Source: Capsicum annuum (Eukaryota > Streptophyta > Magnoliopsida > Solanales > Solanaceae). Taken from it: a DNA stretch of 64,000 bases. Below, piece by piece: positions 22,560 to 34,480 of the stretch. A program made the translations under genes and the position numbers. Where the stretch lies: contig NC_061120.1 of NCBI RefSeq assembly GCF_002878395.1, positions 91,478,505 through 91,542,504 on the forward strand. The letters run 5' to 3'. The notes beneath the pieces were generated by a model. It was not told the origin of the DNA, ran no database searches, and saw only the letters and a list, made by a program, of their open reading frames with translations. Position 1 is the first letter of the stretch. The number at the start of each line of letters is the position of its first letter.

Positions 22560-23481
22560 TCAATTTATTTTTCTCTTTATAACAGAAAATAGGAATATTT
22601 TAAGACAACAGTCGCCTCTTTTATACATTATAAAACCAAACCCATCAGTTTCAGCTTATGACCTTAACCTAGTTCATCATTCTAGTATTTTCTATATTTA
22701 ATCTCTTAAAGTCCTCATATTTTATTATTACAAGGAGGAATTGTACATTAGGAAGTATTTTCTAATAACCTAGGATAAAAAATAACTGAATTCATGTCAT
22801 TCCTTACCAATTCCCACTAGTTTATGAACCCACAGATAAATCTCAATTTTCAACCGTAGCTATGACTCATACGATTCTATCAATCAAGAAGAGTAAATTC
22901 AGGTTTAAATGGTAAAGAAACTTTACTTCAAGTATGGAAAACTCCCAAGTTTGGTAAAAGTCGCCCTCTCTTATCCCTTGAAGGAATTTTGGACTAATAG
23001 GAACAAAAAGCATCAATTTTCTATTTTAAACTGAGAATAGTATATTATTGTTGCTAGAATGATGGAATCATCACTGAAATACACTCAGTCTTAAAAGGCA
23101 TGTGATTGTGGCAACACTTTACCACAATAGCAACGCGGTTGAAGTAATGGATCTATCGTTGCTTTATCAACTTCATAATACCCATCTGGAATTTCAATAT
23201 TAAAAACTAACTCTTTTACAATAATCGATATAACTTGAGTTCTATTAACCTGTTTTATGTACCAAAAGTTTCTATGACTTTCTAAACTCGTCAAGTAAGA
23301 CTCTATGGACTCAAATATACCAATCACCACACTAATAACTACCAAATTTTTCTAAACCATTCCACACTCAAAATCTACCCAAAATTAGGCAAGCCCTAAA
23401 TTTCAAAAAAATTAGCCTATGGAAATACTATGCTGAGGTTTTACTCTCTATTTTTCCGTAATGATATTTTGAGTCATTACA
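22560..23481 (-). repeat. E1 3' LTR, truncated
   Basis: It aligns with about 51150-52099 of the other LTR (shared AACCCATCA.TTTCA, ACTAGGAAGTATTTTCTAA-like and TTTCTATTTTAAACTGAGAAT blocks). The TG end on the minus strand is at 23481 (plus-strand ...CATTACA). About 1 kb of the LTR beyond 22560 is missing, and LINE sequence adjoins directly. Confidence 0.7.
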
Positions 23482-23519
23482 TCATTTACCAATTTATCCC
23501 TTGCTCATCCTAGAATGTA

Positions 23520-23859
23520 AACCTGTCATAAAAGATTAACAAATAAGTAAAAATTACTCAACTCGATAAATAAGTAAGGATAGCGCTTGTGCATATTCGC
23601 CTCAGTCTCCCATATTTCCTTCTCAATAGGATAGTTTATCCACTAAACTTTTATAGATGGAATCACTTAGTTATCAACTTCCTCACATTATATCTTGAAT
23701 AGTGATTAGATATTCTTCATAAAAGAGCTATATGTCAAATCACTTTGAATTTAAATAGATGTTACCTTATCTCTATAATACTTGATAAGCATTGATACAT
23801 GAAATACAAGATGTATTCCTGACAAACTAGGAGGTATAGCCAATCTATAAGTCACTGAC
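23520..23859 (-). pseudogene. E1 pol C-terminus (integrase tail, chromodomain-like)
   Basis: On the minus strand the frame begins at the E2 insertion with VGSVTYRLAIPPSLSGIHLV and FHVSMLIKYY. It ends with WINYPIEKEIWETEANMH and KRYPYLF. These are the GPF/Y-following tail and the chromodomain-like end of Del/Tekay integrases. Stops occur in the middle. It joins the fragment that starts at 33227 across E2. Confidence 0.7.
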
Positions 23860-23864
23860 CCTAC
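23860..23864. repeat. Target-site duplication CCTAC (left, E2)
   Basis: A perfect match to 33222-33226. Confidence 0.85.
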
Positions 23865-26002
23865 TAAAACATCCTGGATTTTGGGCCTTGAAAATTTCTT
23901 AAGCTATGAGCTCACTGCCCTGGTTATGACTGGATCCTATGAGTCGTAGGGTGTCTTAATGAGTCATTGGGATGAGTCATAACTAAATTAGTAGGTTTGT
24001 GACTTGATTCTACTCTAAGTACGAGTAGCTCATTAATATCTATAAGTATATGCCATAAGTCATTTGGTGAAATTGTAGGGTATCCAGTGTAAGTCCTAAT
24101 TTGGGTTCTGTGTTGACAATGACTGGACCTTACGAGTCGTTGGGTCCCATTATGAGTGGTACCATTGAGTCATAAGTGTAAAAATGTAGGGTGCCTTGGT
24201 GGTACTGCCTTGGTTACAACTTGTGGTGACGAGTCATAAGGAGTGGCTACAAGTCGAGGATTGACCCGTAGGCAAAGGCGACACTTTTCAGCTTTTAAGT
24301 TAAGGTCATCCTGGATATTTCCCATCTTACCCAAATTAAAACCCATGTCTTATAAATTTATTAGGGTATCAATAGCTCTAATAAAAAAATCAAATAACTT
24401 CTGAAAACTCCCAAAAAACTCTATAAATTCCCTCAAGAAAGCCCAGCTAGGTTTTCATCAAGTTGGTCATCTAAGGGATCAAACGTCGATTTCTCTCCAA
24501 ATTTCTTGGATTTTAAGGCATATTACTCTTCCCTCATTGTTAATTTTTTAAAAGCGTGTGTTTTAAAGTATTGTTCTTGAGATATTCATGTTGGTTTTAT
24601 AATAAGGGTTGAGGGTTTTTAATGTTTGTTATTGAATAATGTTTTTTCATAGTTTATTATGATTAATCATGCTTTAAATATAGTTTTAAACTTGTGGGTG
24701 CATGGGTATAGTAATGAACTAGGGAATTGTGATTTTCCCGAACTTGTGATTTTTGAAGTGGTTATGACCTTAACCCTGTAATGTGAAATTGGTTTTTAGT
24801 TATGAGAAATATGGGTATTGAACTACTCTTAAACTATTTCAGTGTGATGTCGAATTGAACCTTATGAATTCATATTCTCACAAATTATTGCATAATTAGA
24901 CCAAGGGGGTTGTGAATTCCCTCAAGTGATGTAATTTCTTGGGCATGTTGTTGATAGCTTACAAGCGTAGTTGGTATGACGACACCGATAATGTATGCCT
25001 TAATGTGAAATATGGTTCAATGAATGGAAATGTTTGATAAATTTTTTAATTAGACTTTAAAAGAGGGTTGTGTAGTTAAGTCATAAAAGTGGAGGTCCAA
25101 CTGACCAACACTAGGACTTGTGCTAGCCAGTGTAGGGGTCATTATAGCTTGAGAGTTTTAGTCCCCTTGCTTGTGACTAGGTGGTTTGAGTCCACCTTAT
25201 TGTTAATATTATGATTGAAGGGTTTGAGTCCCCTATATCATATTTCATGATTGGGTGCTTAAATATATAATCTTTCTTCAATTTGTGCAGATACATGTAA
25301 TGGGGCTCGACTAGGGGGTGAGAGCTAGGGACCATATATCTTGTGGGTACAATTATATAACGGTTGAGCTACACAATCTAGGACAAAGTTTTAAAGTGCA
25401 TATTAAGCCCAGTTCCCTGTCCTAGCATTTTATAAGTATACGTCTATGTATTTGATTATGTGTATTGAATTTGAATAATTTGAAATTGTTGATCATGGCA
25501 TTATGTTATCTTTATTCTCGAGTTACATGCTGGTGTACACCCTGCTAACCATCTTTGAACATTGTATCCCCACGCGATGCAGTTTGGACATATCTTTACT
25601 TCTCATTTTTAGTGATTATGGATTGATCGAGAGTCTATTTGAAATGGTGAGCTTCTATACTTCGAAAGGCTCCATTTTAGGATTATCCTTTTCGTTTTAG
25701 TTATAGACTATTAGATACTATTTTTGGCTATAGTCTAGGGCATGTACCAATACTTTATTGATATTTCATTTGGTAGAGGCTTTGTTAGACTACTATGGAC
25801 TTGGGATGGTTTTGTTGTTGGTTGTTTTGGTTATACAAATATCATAATATTTTTAATGATAAGTTCTATTATCTTTTAAAATAATTAGAATTCATCCAAC
25901 ATGGGTGTAAGGTGGTCGATGGTTTGGGTGTTAGGGGTGGTCTCCGATCCTTGTTGGAATTAATATACCCATCACGACCAAGGCCTGGTTTGGGTTATGT
26001 CA
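23865..26002 (+). repeat. E2 5' LTR
   Basis: It begins TAAAACATCC where the 3' LTR has TGAAACACCC, and ends GGTTATGTCA. Its first 400 bases repeat GAGTCGTA, GAGTCATA and related words in both orientations. Confidence 0.85.
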
Positions 26003-26005
26003 AGG

Positions 26006-26024
26006 TGGTATCAGAGCCTAGGTT
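26006..26024 (+). promoter_or_regulatory. E2 primer binding site
   Basis: TGGTATCAGAGCCTAGGTT is complementary to the 3' end of initiator tRNA-Met, three bases after the LTR. Confidence 0.85.
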
Positions 26025-26222
26025 TATGGTCAATTGGTTATCCATAAATCTATGTTGAGTAAAGTTATTTTTATGAGTAAAGTTTCTTTTATGGGTATGT
26101 ATCCATAAGAGAGTGTCTACGGGGCGTTTAGGAATATTCCCCTTTGTTGCTGACTTATTTCGGGCTGTAGAGTCTAATGTCTCAAAATCTCCTCTAATTT
26201 ATGTTTGTTCTCTTTTCAGATT

Positions 26223-27540
26223 ATGCCTCCCAGATGATCTGAAGCTCATGGAAACACCTTTTTCCAACTTTAAAACAAATTTGATGTGATATGGCCTGGT
26301 TATAGGGTACAGACCTGATCTAGGGGTCCAGTTCCTGATTTCTCTTTTGGAGTTCCACCGGTCCCCTTTAATCCTCCACGAGCTCCTCAGGTTGATGTGT
26401 CAAATACGTAATTTCTTTATTCTATTCATATGTTGGCTCAGTTGGTAGCTTCTCAGTATGAGAGTGTAGCTTCTGTTACTCCATCTTTTAAGGCCACAAA
26501 GGTTCCAGTGTATGAGGTTAAGTCCTTCAACTTTTACTAGTGTTAAGGTTAGGGAAGATCCTTCAGGTTTTATAGATGAGATAGAGAAGATCTTTTAAGT
26601 TATGCATATTTTGGATGTTAAGGGTGTCGAATTCACTGTCTACCAACTGAAGAATGTAGAATACCGATGTAAGAGAAATGGGAACAGTCTATGGGAGTTG
26701 ATGTCGAATTTGCATTATGGAAGGATTTCTCTAGTACTTTTCTGGAATACTTCTTTCCTAGAGAGTTGAGGTAGGCAAAAGGGGAAGAGTTTGTTAATCT
26801 AAAGCAAGGTAGGATGACGGTTAATAAGTATACCTTAAAATTCCATCGGTTGTATCGATATGCTCCTAAGATAGTGTCTAGCATAAGGGCTAGAATGAGG
26901 AAATTTGCTTCTAAGTTGTCCTATGATTTGATTCTAGAGAGTAAGGTTTCCTTATTGAACTAGGATATGGACATCTCCAGATTGGTTGTGTATATGCAAC
27001 AGGTTGAGGAAGAGAAGAAGAAGTAGGCAGGGATAGGGGAAAGGCAGAATAAGAAATTTAGATTTTCTAATCAGGGTGGAGGTTAGAAACAAAGTGGTAT
27101 AGATGGTTCAAAGTGGTCTAAGATAAAAAGGGTGATTTTTAGTTCCTACAGTATGGCAGGTGTTTTTCATCCGAAGCCGGTGGGTGATCGTCGTTCTCAT
27201 CATGATAGTAGGTCTAGAGCATAGGGTGCCTAATCTCAAGCTAGTGGGTCTTAGTTAACTCCATTATATCGTTCTTGTAGATTATGCGGGTAGGTGCACT
27301 GTGGCTTTTGTGAAGAAAAGATGAATGGGTGTTTTAAATATGGTCAGATTGGTCATTTACAGAGGGATTGTCCTTCTAAGGTTTCTTCTGTGGCAAATAA
27401 GATTCTTGTTGCCACTTCATCAGCTCCTACACCAAAGGGTGCTACTTTCTCTTCTGGTACCGGCACTGGCCTAAATATCTTGTATGCCCTCCCTACCCCC
27501 AGGACTTTGAGGAATCTCCGAATACCATTATTGGTATGTT
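26223..27540 (+). pseudogene. E2 gag
   Basis: The start MPPR at 26223 is followed by a stop where the family has Arg (CGA to TGA). Recognisable blocks are MLAQLVASQYESVAS (about 26431), the capsid part with WKDFSSTFLEYFFPREL, then KQGRMTVNKYTLKFHRL (about 26800-26850). The CCHC knuckle at 27330-27371 reads C-F-K-Y-G-Q-I-G-H-L-Q-R-D-C, with the second Cys changed to Tyr. At least four frames must be followed. Gag would package the element RNA. Confidence 0.8.
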
Positions 27541-28015
27541 ATGACTCTTTTCTCGTGATGTGTATTGCTTGATTGATCCAAGGTCTATTCTTTATTATGT
27601 AACCCCATTTGTAGATGTACACTTTGATTTTGATCCTAAGTATATCCCTGATCCTTTTTCTGTTTCTACCTTAGTGGGTGAATCTGTGGTTGCTTGAGAA
27701 GTTTTTAGGGGTTGTGTAGTATCTGTTGGTGGAAGGGAAACTCTGGCAGATATGATAGAGTTAGACATGGTTGATTTTGATACCATATTAGGGATGGACT
27801 GGTTTCACTCGTTCTATGCCTTCTTAGATTGTTGAACCCGTAAGGTCATATTTAAATTCCCTAATGAGCCGGTCATTGAGTGGGAAGGGGGTTCTCTAAT
27901 GCCTAAGGGAAGATTTATATCATATCTTAGATCCCAGAAGTTGATTTCTAAGGGATGTCCTTATCATTTTGTTCGGGTTAAAGATTCTAACTCAGAAGAT
28001 CCTTCTTTATAATCT
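27541..28015 (+). pseudogene. E2 protease region
   Basis: The frame contains DPRSILYYVTPF, corresponding to the active-site region of retropepsins, where D-S/P-G-S/A is expected; here the Gly is Arg. Downstream are DMVDFDTILGMDWF and FPNEPVIEWEGGS, which follow the protease in this family. Stops interrupt it. Confidence 0.7.
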
Positions 28016-28018
28016 GTT

Positions 28019-28915
28019 CCCATGGTTAATGAATTCCTTGAGGTTTTTTTAATATCTTTCAGGTGTCCCTCCCGATAGGGAGATTGATTTTGGGATTGAC
28101 CTTGTTCTAGACACTCATCATATCTCTATACCTTCTTATGGAATGGCTCTGGCTGAGTTGAAGGAGTTTAAGAAATAGTTGAAAGACCTCTTTGACAAGG
28201 GGTTTATCCATCCTAGTAAGTCTCCATGGGGTGCTTCTACTTTGTTCATGCATAAGAAGGATGTTCTCTTCGGATGTGCATCAATTACTATCAGTTGAAT
28301 AGGGTTACGGTGAAGACTAAGCATCGTCTTTCTCAGATTGATGATTTGTTATACCAAATTTAGGGTGCTAGATATTTCTCTAAGATTGATCTTAGGTCTG
28401 GTTATCATCAGCTAAAGATTAGGGAGGTGGATACTCTAAGACTACCTTTCAAACCCGTTATGGTCATTATGAGTTCTTAGTCATGTCTTTTGGTTTGACT
28501 AATTCCCCAACGGGATTCATGGACTTGATAAATAAGGGCTTCCATCAGTTTATAGATTTGTTCGTTATTGTGTTTGTAGATGATATTCTGGTGTATTCCA
28601 AGAGTGATGCGGATCATGCCGATCACCTCCGTAATGTGTTGCAAACCTTAAAATATTTATATTTGTATGCTAAGTTTTCAAAGTACAAGTTCTGGTTGAA
28701 GGCTATTACTTTTTTGCGTCATGTCATTTCTAGTGAAGGGATCATGGTGGATCCACAGAAAGTTGTAGTGGTTAAGAAGTGACCCAGGTCTACGACTCCA
28801 GTAGATAGTCGGAGCTTCTTGGGCTTAGCCGGTTACTATAGGATATTTGTAGAGAGTTTCTCAACTTTAGCTGCCCCGCTGACTAAGTTGACCCAGAAGA
28901 AGGTGAAGTTCTAAT
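28019..28915 (+). pseudogene. E2 reverse transcriptase
   Basis: The N-terminal part has [19 protein letters not shown] and FIHPSKSPWGA. After several frameshifts the open frame 28483-28782 carries [15 protein letters not shown] and the catalytic box FVDDILVYS at 28573. Both Asp of the box remain, but the thumb and finger parts are broken by stops and shifts. It is followed by the RSFLGLAGYYR-type connection near 28810-28870. Confidence 0.82.
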
Positions 28916-29420
28916 GGCCTGATGCTTGTAAGGGTAGTTTCAAAAAGTTGAAAAATAGGTTGACTTCATCCAGTATTGACCCTACCCGAGGGTAATGATA
29001 GATTTGTGGTTTATTATGATGTATCTCGTGCGGGACTTAGTTGTGTGATGCAGCATGGTAGTATGGAGGCCTATGCTTCTAGGAAGTTGAAAGTTCATGA
29101 GAAGAATTATCTGACTCATGACTTGTAGTTGTTGGTTGTAGTGTTCGCATTAAAGATTCAGTGTCACTATTTGTCTAGAGTTTATATAGATATCTTTTCT
29201 GATCATAAGAGCCTACAATACTTGTTCACTCAAAAATAATTCAATCTTAGGTAAACAAGATGGCTTGAGTTTCTAAAAGACTATAACATGAGTCTCCTCT
29301 ACCACCCAAGCAATGCTAACAAGGTAGCTGATGCTCTTAGCAGGTTGTCTATGGGAATCTTGTCTCATGTGGATGAGGAAAAGTGGGATTTGGTAAAGTA
29401 TATTCGCTGTTTGGCTAACC
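28916..29420 (+). pseudogene. E2 RNase H
   Basis: The frame reads VVYYDVSRAGLSCVMQHG, the first-Asp motif of gypsy RNase H, followed by SRKLKVHEKNYLTHD and the Glu-containing helix (LLVVVFALKIQ-like). The end reads DYNMSLLYHPSNANKVADAL, where the last Asp motif lies. Stops occur at positions of Glu, Gln and Trp codons. Confidence 0.75.
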
Positions 29421-30480
29421 TTGGATTTCATCTCTTAGACTCTAAGTATGGTGGTGTGTTAGTGTAAGAAGTGGCAAAGTCATCCCTTGTTACTGAAAAG
29501 TATGTACTGGATCCTGTCTTAATGAAGATTATGGGAGATGTAAGATAGCAAAAAGTTGTAGCTTTTGAGATTGGTGGCGACGGTATCTTTAGGTACCAAG
29601 GTAGATTATGTGTTCCCGATATAGATGGGTTGAGAGAGAGAGAGAGGATCTTTACTGAGGCTCATAAGTTGCGTTATGCCATTCATCCTGGTTCGAAGAA
29701 GATATATCATGATCATAAGGAAATTTATTGGTAGAATAATATGAAGCAACATATGGAAAGTTTTGTGAATAAATAGATGGTGTGTCAACAAGTGAAGGTT
29801 GAGCACTTACAGCCTGGAGGGTTGTATTAAGAAATTGAGTTACCTGTATGAAAGTAGGAAATGATTAATATGGACTTTATTAGTGGTCTTCCTCTCTCAG
29901 AATTAGTTTGATTTAATTTAGGCTATTGTGGATAAGATGACTAAGCCTGCTCACTTCTTGCTAGTGAGGACTAATTATTCAGACGATTATGCGGAGTTAT
30001 TCCTCAAGAGATTGTGAAGTTGCATAGGGTGCCTATCATGTCAGATCATGGTACTCAGTTCTCATCACACTTTTGGCGTTCATTTTAGAGAGGTTTGGGA
30101 ACTAAGGTGAGCCTTAGTACTGCATTCCACCCGCAGTCAAATGAGCAAGCAAAAAGAACTATTAAGACATTGGAAGATATACTTCGGGCTTGCCTGATTG
30201 ACTATGGTAGTAGTTGGGTTGATCATTTACCTTTTATAGAGTTTGTGTACAATAACAGCTACCACTCTATTATTAGGATGGCTCCATTTAAGACGTTGCA
30301 TGGTAAAAGTGTAGATCTCCTGTTGGGTGGTTTGAGGTTGGTGAGACGGAGATGTTTGGCCCTGATTTGGTTCACCAAGCCATGGAGAAGGTGAAGGTGA
30401 TCCGGGATAGGCTAAAGATGACCTAAAGTCGCCAAAAGTCCTACACGGATATGAGGTGTAGAGAGTTAGAGTTTAAGGTT
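29421..30480 (+). pseudogene. E2 integrase, zinc and catalytic core
   Basis: The HHCC part is seen at about 29660-29800 (EAHKLRYAIHPGSKK, YHDHKEIYW, then MVCQQVKVEH); one zinc-binding Cys codon is now a stop. The catalytic core follows. The open frame 30095-30394 reads MGTKVSLSTAFHPQSNEQAK. The Lys after Ala stands where the catalytic Glu of the D,D-35-E triad belongs, so the triad is lost. Further on is PFIEFVYNNSYHSIIRMAP. Confidence 0.8.
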
Positions 30481-30915
30481 AGAGATCAAGTGTTCTTAAA
30501 GGTGTCTCCAATAAAGAAAGTAATACGGTTTGGGAAGAAGGGGAAGCTCAGTCACTGTTATGTCGGTCCGTACTTAGTTTTGAAGAGAGTTGGTAATATT
30601 GCATATGAATTAGAGCTCCCTCTTAGTTTGAGCTCCATTTATCTAGTGTTTCATGTTTTGATATTGACAAAGTGTGTAGGTGATCCTTTGACTATTGTTC
30701 TTTTGGAGGAGATGGGTATTTTAGATTCCTTATCTTATGTGGAAGTTTCAATTAAAATTTTGGATCGGCAAGTTCATCGATTGTGAACAAAGGATGTAGC
30801 TTCGGTAAAGGTTCTATGGAGGAACCACATAGTTTAAGAGGTTACTTGGGAAGTCAAAGAGGACATAAAGTCCAAATATCCATTCTTGTTTTCCGCCCTA
30901 GATAATTGTGCTTAA
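30451..30915 (+). pseudogene. E2 integrase C-terminus with chromodomain-like tail
   Basis: The 111-codon frame holds the GPF/Y-type segment (HCYVGPYLVLKRVGNIAYEL) and LSLSSIYLVFHVLILTKCVG. After a stop the chromodomain-like end VKVLWRNH..V.EVTWEVKED and KYPFLF is readable. This tail targets insertion in chromoviruses. The presence of the tail supports the Del/Tekay assignment. Confidence 0.75.
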
Positions 30916-31047
30916 GGTATGTGTTATTCTTAACATCTTTGTTTTCTGACTTTGTTAAAGGGAATATTGTTGTTAGTTGTGTTAAAATCATGTTTGTAGC
31001 TACCTTGGCCCATCATTCGAGGGAGAGTGATCCAAGTGGAGGAGAAT
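30916..31047 (+). other. E2 3' untranslated end with purine tract
   Basis: GTGGAGGAGAAT (31036-31047) abuts the 3' LTR and serves as polypurine tract. Confidence 0.7.
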
Positions 31048-33221
31048 TGAAACACCCTAAATTTTGGCCTTTGAAAATTTCTTAAGCTTTGAGCTCACTA
31101 GCCCTGGTTACGACTGGACCCTTTGAGTCGTAGGCTGTCCTAGCAAGTCGTTGGGATGAGTCATAACCAAATCAGTAAGTTTGTGGCTTTATTCTACTCT
31201 GAGTACAAGTGGCTCACTAATAGCCATAAGGATATGTCAAAAGTTGTTAGGTGTAATCGTAGGGTATCCAATGTAAGTCCCAATTTGTGTTCTTTGTTGA
31301 CTACGACTAGACCCAATGAGTTATAGGGTCCTATTACAAGTGGAGCCATTGAGTTGTAAGGATAACAATGTAGGGTGCCTTGGTGGTACTTCCAAGGTTA
31401 TGACTCGTGATGACGAGTCTTAAGGAGTTGATATGAGTCAAAGGTTGACCCGTAGTCAAAGGCGGCATATTTTAGCTTTTAAGTTAAGGGTATCCTGGAC
31501 ATTTTCCCTCTTACCCAAATTGAAACCCATGTCTTATAACTTTATTAGGGTGTCATTAGAACTCAGAAACAAATCAAGTAACTTCTCAAACAGTCCTAAA
31601 AGGCTCTCTAAATTCCCTCAAGCAAGTCAAGCTAGGGTTTCATCAAGTGGGTCTTCTAAGGGCTAAAGGGTCAATTTCTCTCTAAATTTCTTAGTGTTTA
31701 AGGCTTGTTACTCTTCCTTCCTTATTAATTTTGTAAAATATGTGCTTTAAAGTATTGTTCATGAGATATTCATGTTGGTTTATAACAGGGTTGAGGATAA
31801 TGTGTGTTGTTGAACAATGTTTTTCCATGGTTTATTTATGATTAATCATGCTTTAAATATGGTTTTAAACTTGTAGGTACATGGGTTTGGTGAATGAACT
31901 AGGAAATTGTGATTTTCCCAAACTTGTTACTTTTAAAGTGGTTATGACCCCAACCCCGTAATGTGACATTGATTTTAAGACATGAGAAATATGAGAATTG
32001 AACTACTCTTGAACTATTGCATTATGATGTTGAATTGAATCTTATGGATTCATGTTTTCACAAATTATTGCATAATTAAATTGAGGGGGTTGTGAATTCT
32101 CCCAAGTGATGTAATTTTTTGGGCATGTTGTTGATACCTTGCAAGTGTAGTTGGTATGACGATTCCGACGATGTATGAATTAATGTGAAATATGGTTCAA
32201 TGAATGTGAATATGCAATAAATATTTTAATTAGGCTTTTAAAGAGGGTTATGTAGATGAGTCGTGAAAGTGTAGGTCCGAGTGACCGATAGTGGGAACAA
32301 CGCTAGCCGGTGCAGGGGTCGTTATGGCTTAAGGGTTAGAGTTTTTTTGCCTATGACTAGGTGGTTCGAGCCCACCTTATTGTTAATATTATGATTGGAG
32401 GGTTTGATTCTCCTATATCATATTTCATGATTAGGTGCTTAAGTTACATTAGTATATGATTGGAGGGTTCAAGTCCCCCTACATATATATATGATCTTTC
32501 TCCGATTCGTGCAGCTACACGTATTGGGGCCCGACCAGGGGGTGAGAGTTGAGGCCTATATAGCCCGTGGGTACTATTATATGAAGGTTGAGATACACAA
32601 TCCAAGCTAAAGTTTTAAAGTGCATGTTAAGCCTTGTTCCTGTCCCGACATGTTATAAGTCTACGTATATATATTTGATTATGTGCATTGAATTTGAATG
32701 ACTTGAAATTGTTGATCATGGCATTATGTATCTCTATCCCTAAGTTGCATGCTAGCATTCACCCCGCTAACAGTCTTCGAATGTGTTATCCCCATGCGAT
32801 GTATGATTCAGACATACCTCTACTTCTCAGCTTAGTGATTGTAGATTGGTCAAGAGTTGACTTGAAGTGGTGAGCTTTCGTACTTTGGAAGGCTCTATTT
32901 CAGGATTATGTTTTTCTTTTGAGTTATAAGACTATTGGATACTATTTTTGGCTATAGTCGGGAGCATGTCCCAACATTTTATTGATATTCCGTTTGGTGA
33001 AGAATTGTTTGACTACATTGGACTTGGGATGGTTTGGTTGTTGGGTGGTTTGGTTATACACATATCATAATATCCTTAATTCTAAGTTATCTTATCTTGT
33101 TACATGTTCAGAATTCATCCAAAGTGTAAGGTGGTCAATGGTTTGGGTGCTGGGGGTGGTTTTCGGTCCTTGTTGGATTTAAGATACCCGTCACGACCAA
33201 GCCCTAGTTTGGGTCATGTCA
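31048..33221 (+). repeat. E2 3' LTR
   Basis: It begins TGAAACACCC and ends GGGTCATGTCA. It pairs with 23865-26002 over its whole length. Confidence 0.88.
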
Positions 33222-33226
33222 CCTAC
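33222..33226. repeat. Target-site duplication CCTAC (right, E2)
   Basis: The partner of 23860-23864. Confidence 0.85.
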
Positions 33227-34090
33227 TCTATTTAATAGTTAACAAGTCTGGTGTACCTTAAAATCAACTTACCTTTCTTCCCAAGCTGCATTACACCCAT
33301 ACATTAAGAAAATTCTCACTCTTCTAAATATGAACATCTCTTACTTTATTAATCGCATACTTCTTTTGTCTATTCTAGTTGCTGCCAACTTCTCTTGAAT
33401 AAATCTACCTTTCACCATTAAATCCTTTAACATATCAGTCCTTAAGGTCTTATCTCAAAGTTATCAAACAGCCAAATTGGTAATATACACCTTCTTGCAT
33501 ACAACACTTCAAAATGAGCCATATCAATGCTTGAGGACTAGATTTTTTTATATGCAAATTCACATAAAAGCAAGAATTGGTCCCACTAACCACCAAAGTC
33601 CATCACACAATCTTCAAGCATATCCTCAAGTAGTTGGATTTTCTATTCTGACTGCATGTCAATCAATGAATGGAAGGTTGCACTTAGGTCCAACTTAGCG
33701 CCTAACTCTACTTGGAAATTTTCCCAAAAATTGAAGGTAAAATATGTACCTCTATCCGATACTATGCAAACAGACACCCCATGAATTCTGACAATCTTTT
33801 TCACATAAATCTTAGCCAACTTGGTTGTAGTATAGTCAACCTATTCCGAAATAAAGGGTGCAGACTTGGTCAATAAATCAACAATTATCCAAATGGAGTC
33901 AAGTTTCCTAAGGGTCTTAGGAAGACCAATGACAAAATCCATGACTATTCTTTCCCACTTCCATTATAGAATTGGCATTCTTTGGATAGTTCCACCAAGT
34001 TATGTATGTTCATACTTAACATGTTGATAGTTTTAAAATGTAATCACAAAATCCATAATGTTTTACTTTATTCTGACCATGCAAAACTTC
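33227..34090 (-). pseudogene. E1 integrase
   Basis: Read on the minus strand, the core has LDSIWIIVDLLTKSAPFI and HGVSVCIVSDRGTYFTFNFW, that is, the first and second Asp regions of the catalytic triad. The third part reads LSATFHPLIDMQSE, where the Glu appears to be kept. The frame is interrupted by stops and continues at 23859 after the E2 insertion. Confidence 0.72.
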
Positions 34091-34099
34091 CCATGCTCG

Positions 34100-34480
34100 T
34101 GGTCTTTCAATTCATTGCAACTGCTAACACATTAGCCTTACTTCGATGATGAAAAATCAAAATGTCATAATTTTTTATCAACCCCATCCACTTTTGTTGT
34201 ATCAAATCCAAATCTCATTGAGTAAATACATATTGCAAACTGTGGTGGTCTCTAAACATCTCACACTTCACCCCATATAGTAATGCATCCATATCTTCAA
34301 AGCAAACACCACTGCTTCTAGTTCCAAATCATAGGTGGGGTAGTTCTTATTATATGACTTCAAATGTCTCAAAGAATATACTATTAAATTATAATCCCAC
34401 ATCAATACAGCACCTAAACTAGATCGTGAAGCATCACAATACATAATAAAATCCTTATCATCAATAGGCAAAAAGGATCT
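34100..34480 (-). pseudogene. E1 RNase H
   Basis: The minus-strand frame 34471-34268 reads FIMYCDASRSSLGAVLMWD, then YSLRHLKSYNKNYPTYDLEL and EAVVFALKIW. The first Asp and the Glu of the active site are present. The frame is broken after KIW. Confidence 0.8.

Larger units (their letters stand above)
23865..33221 (+). mobile_element. E2: plus-strand Ty3-gypsy (Del/Tekay-like) element
   Basis: The unit is 9.36 kb with LTRs of 2138 and 2174 bp, an initiator-tRNA-Met PBS, gag and pol in one direction, a purine tract and a perfect CCTAC duplication. The LTRs differ at roughly one base in seven in the first 165 bases, so it is old. Frameshifts and stops occur throughout gag-pol. It is inserted in the integrase tail of E1 and belongs to the same broad family as E3. 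Confidence 0.88.
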
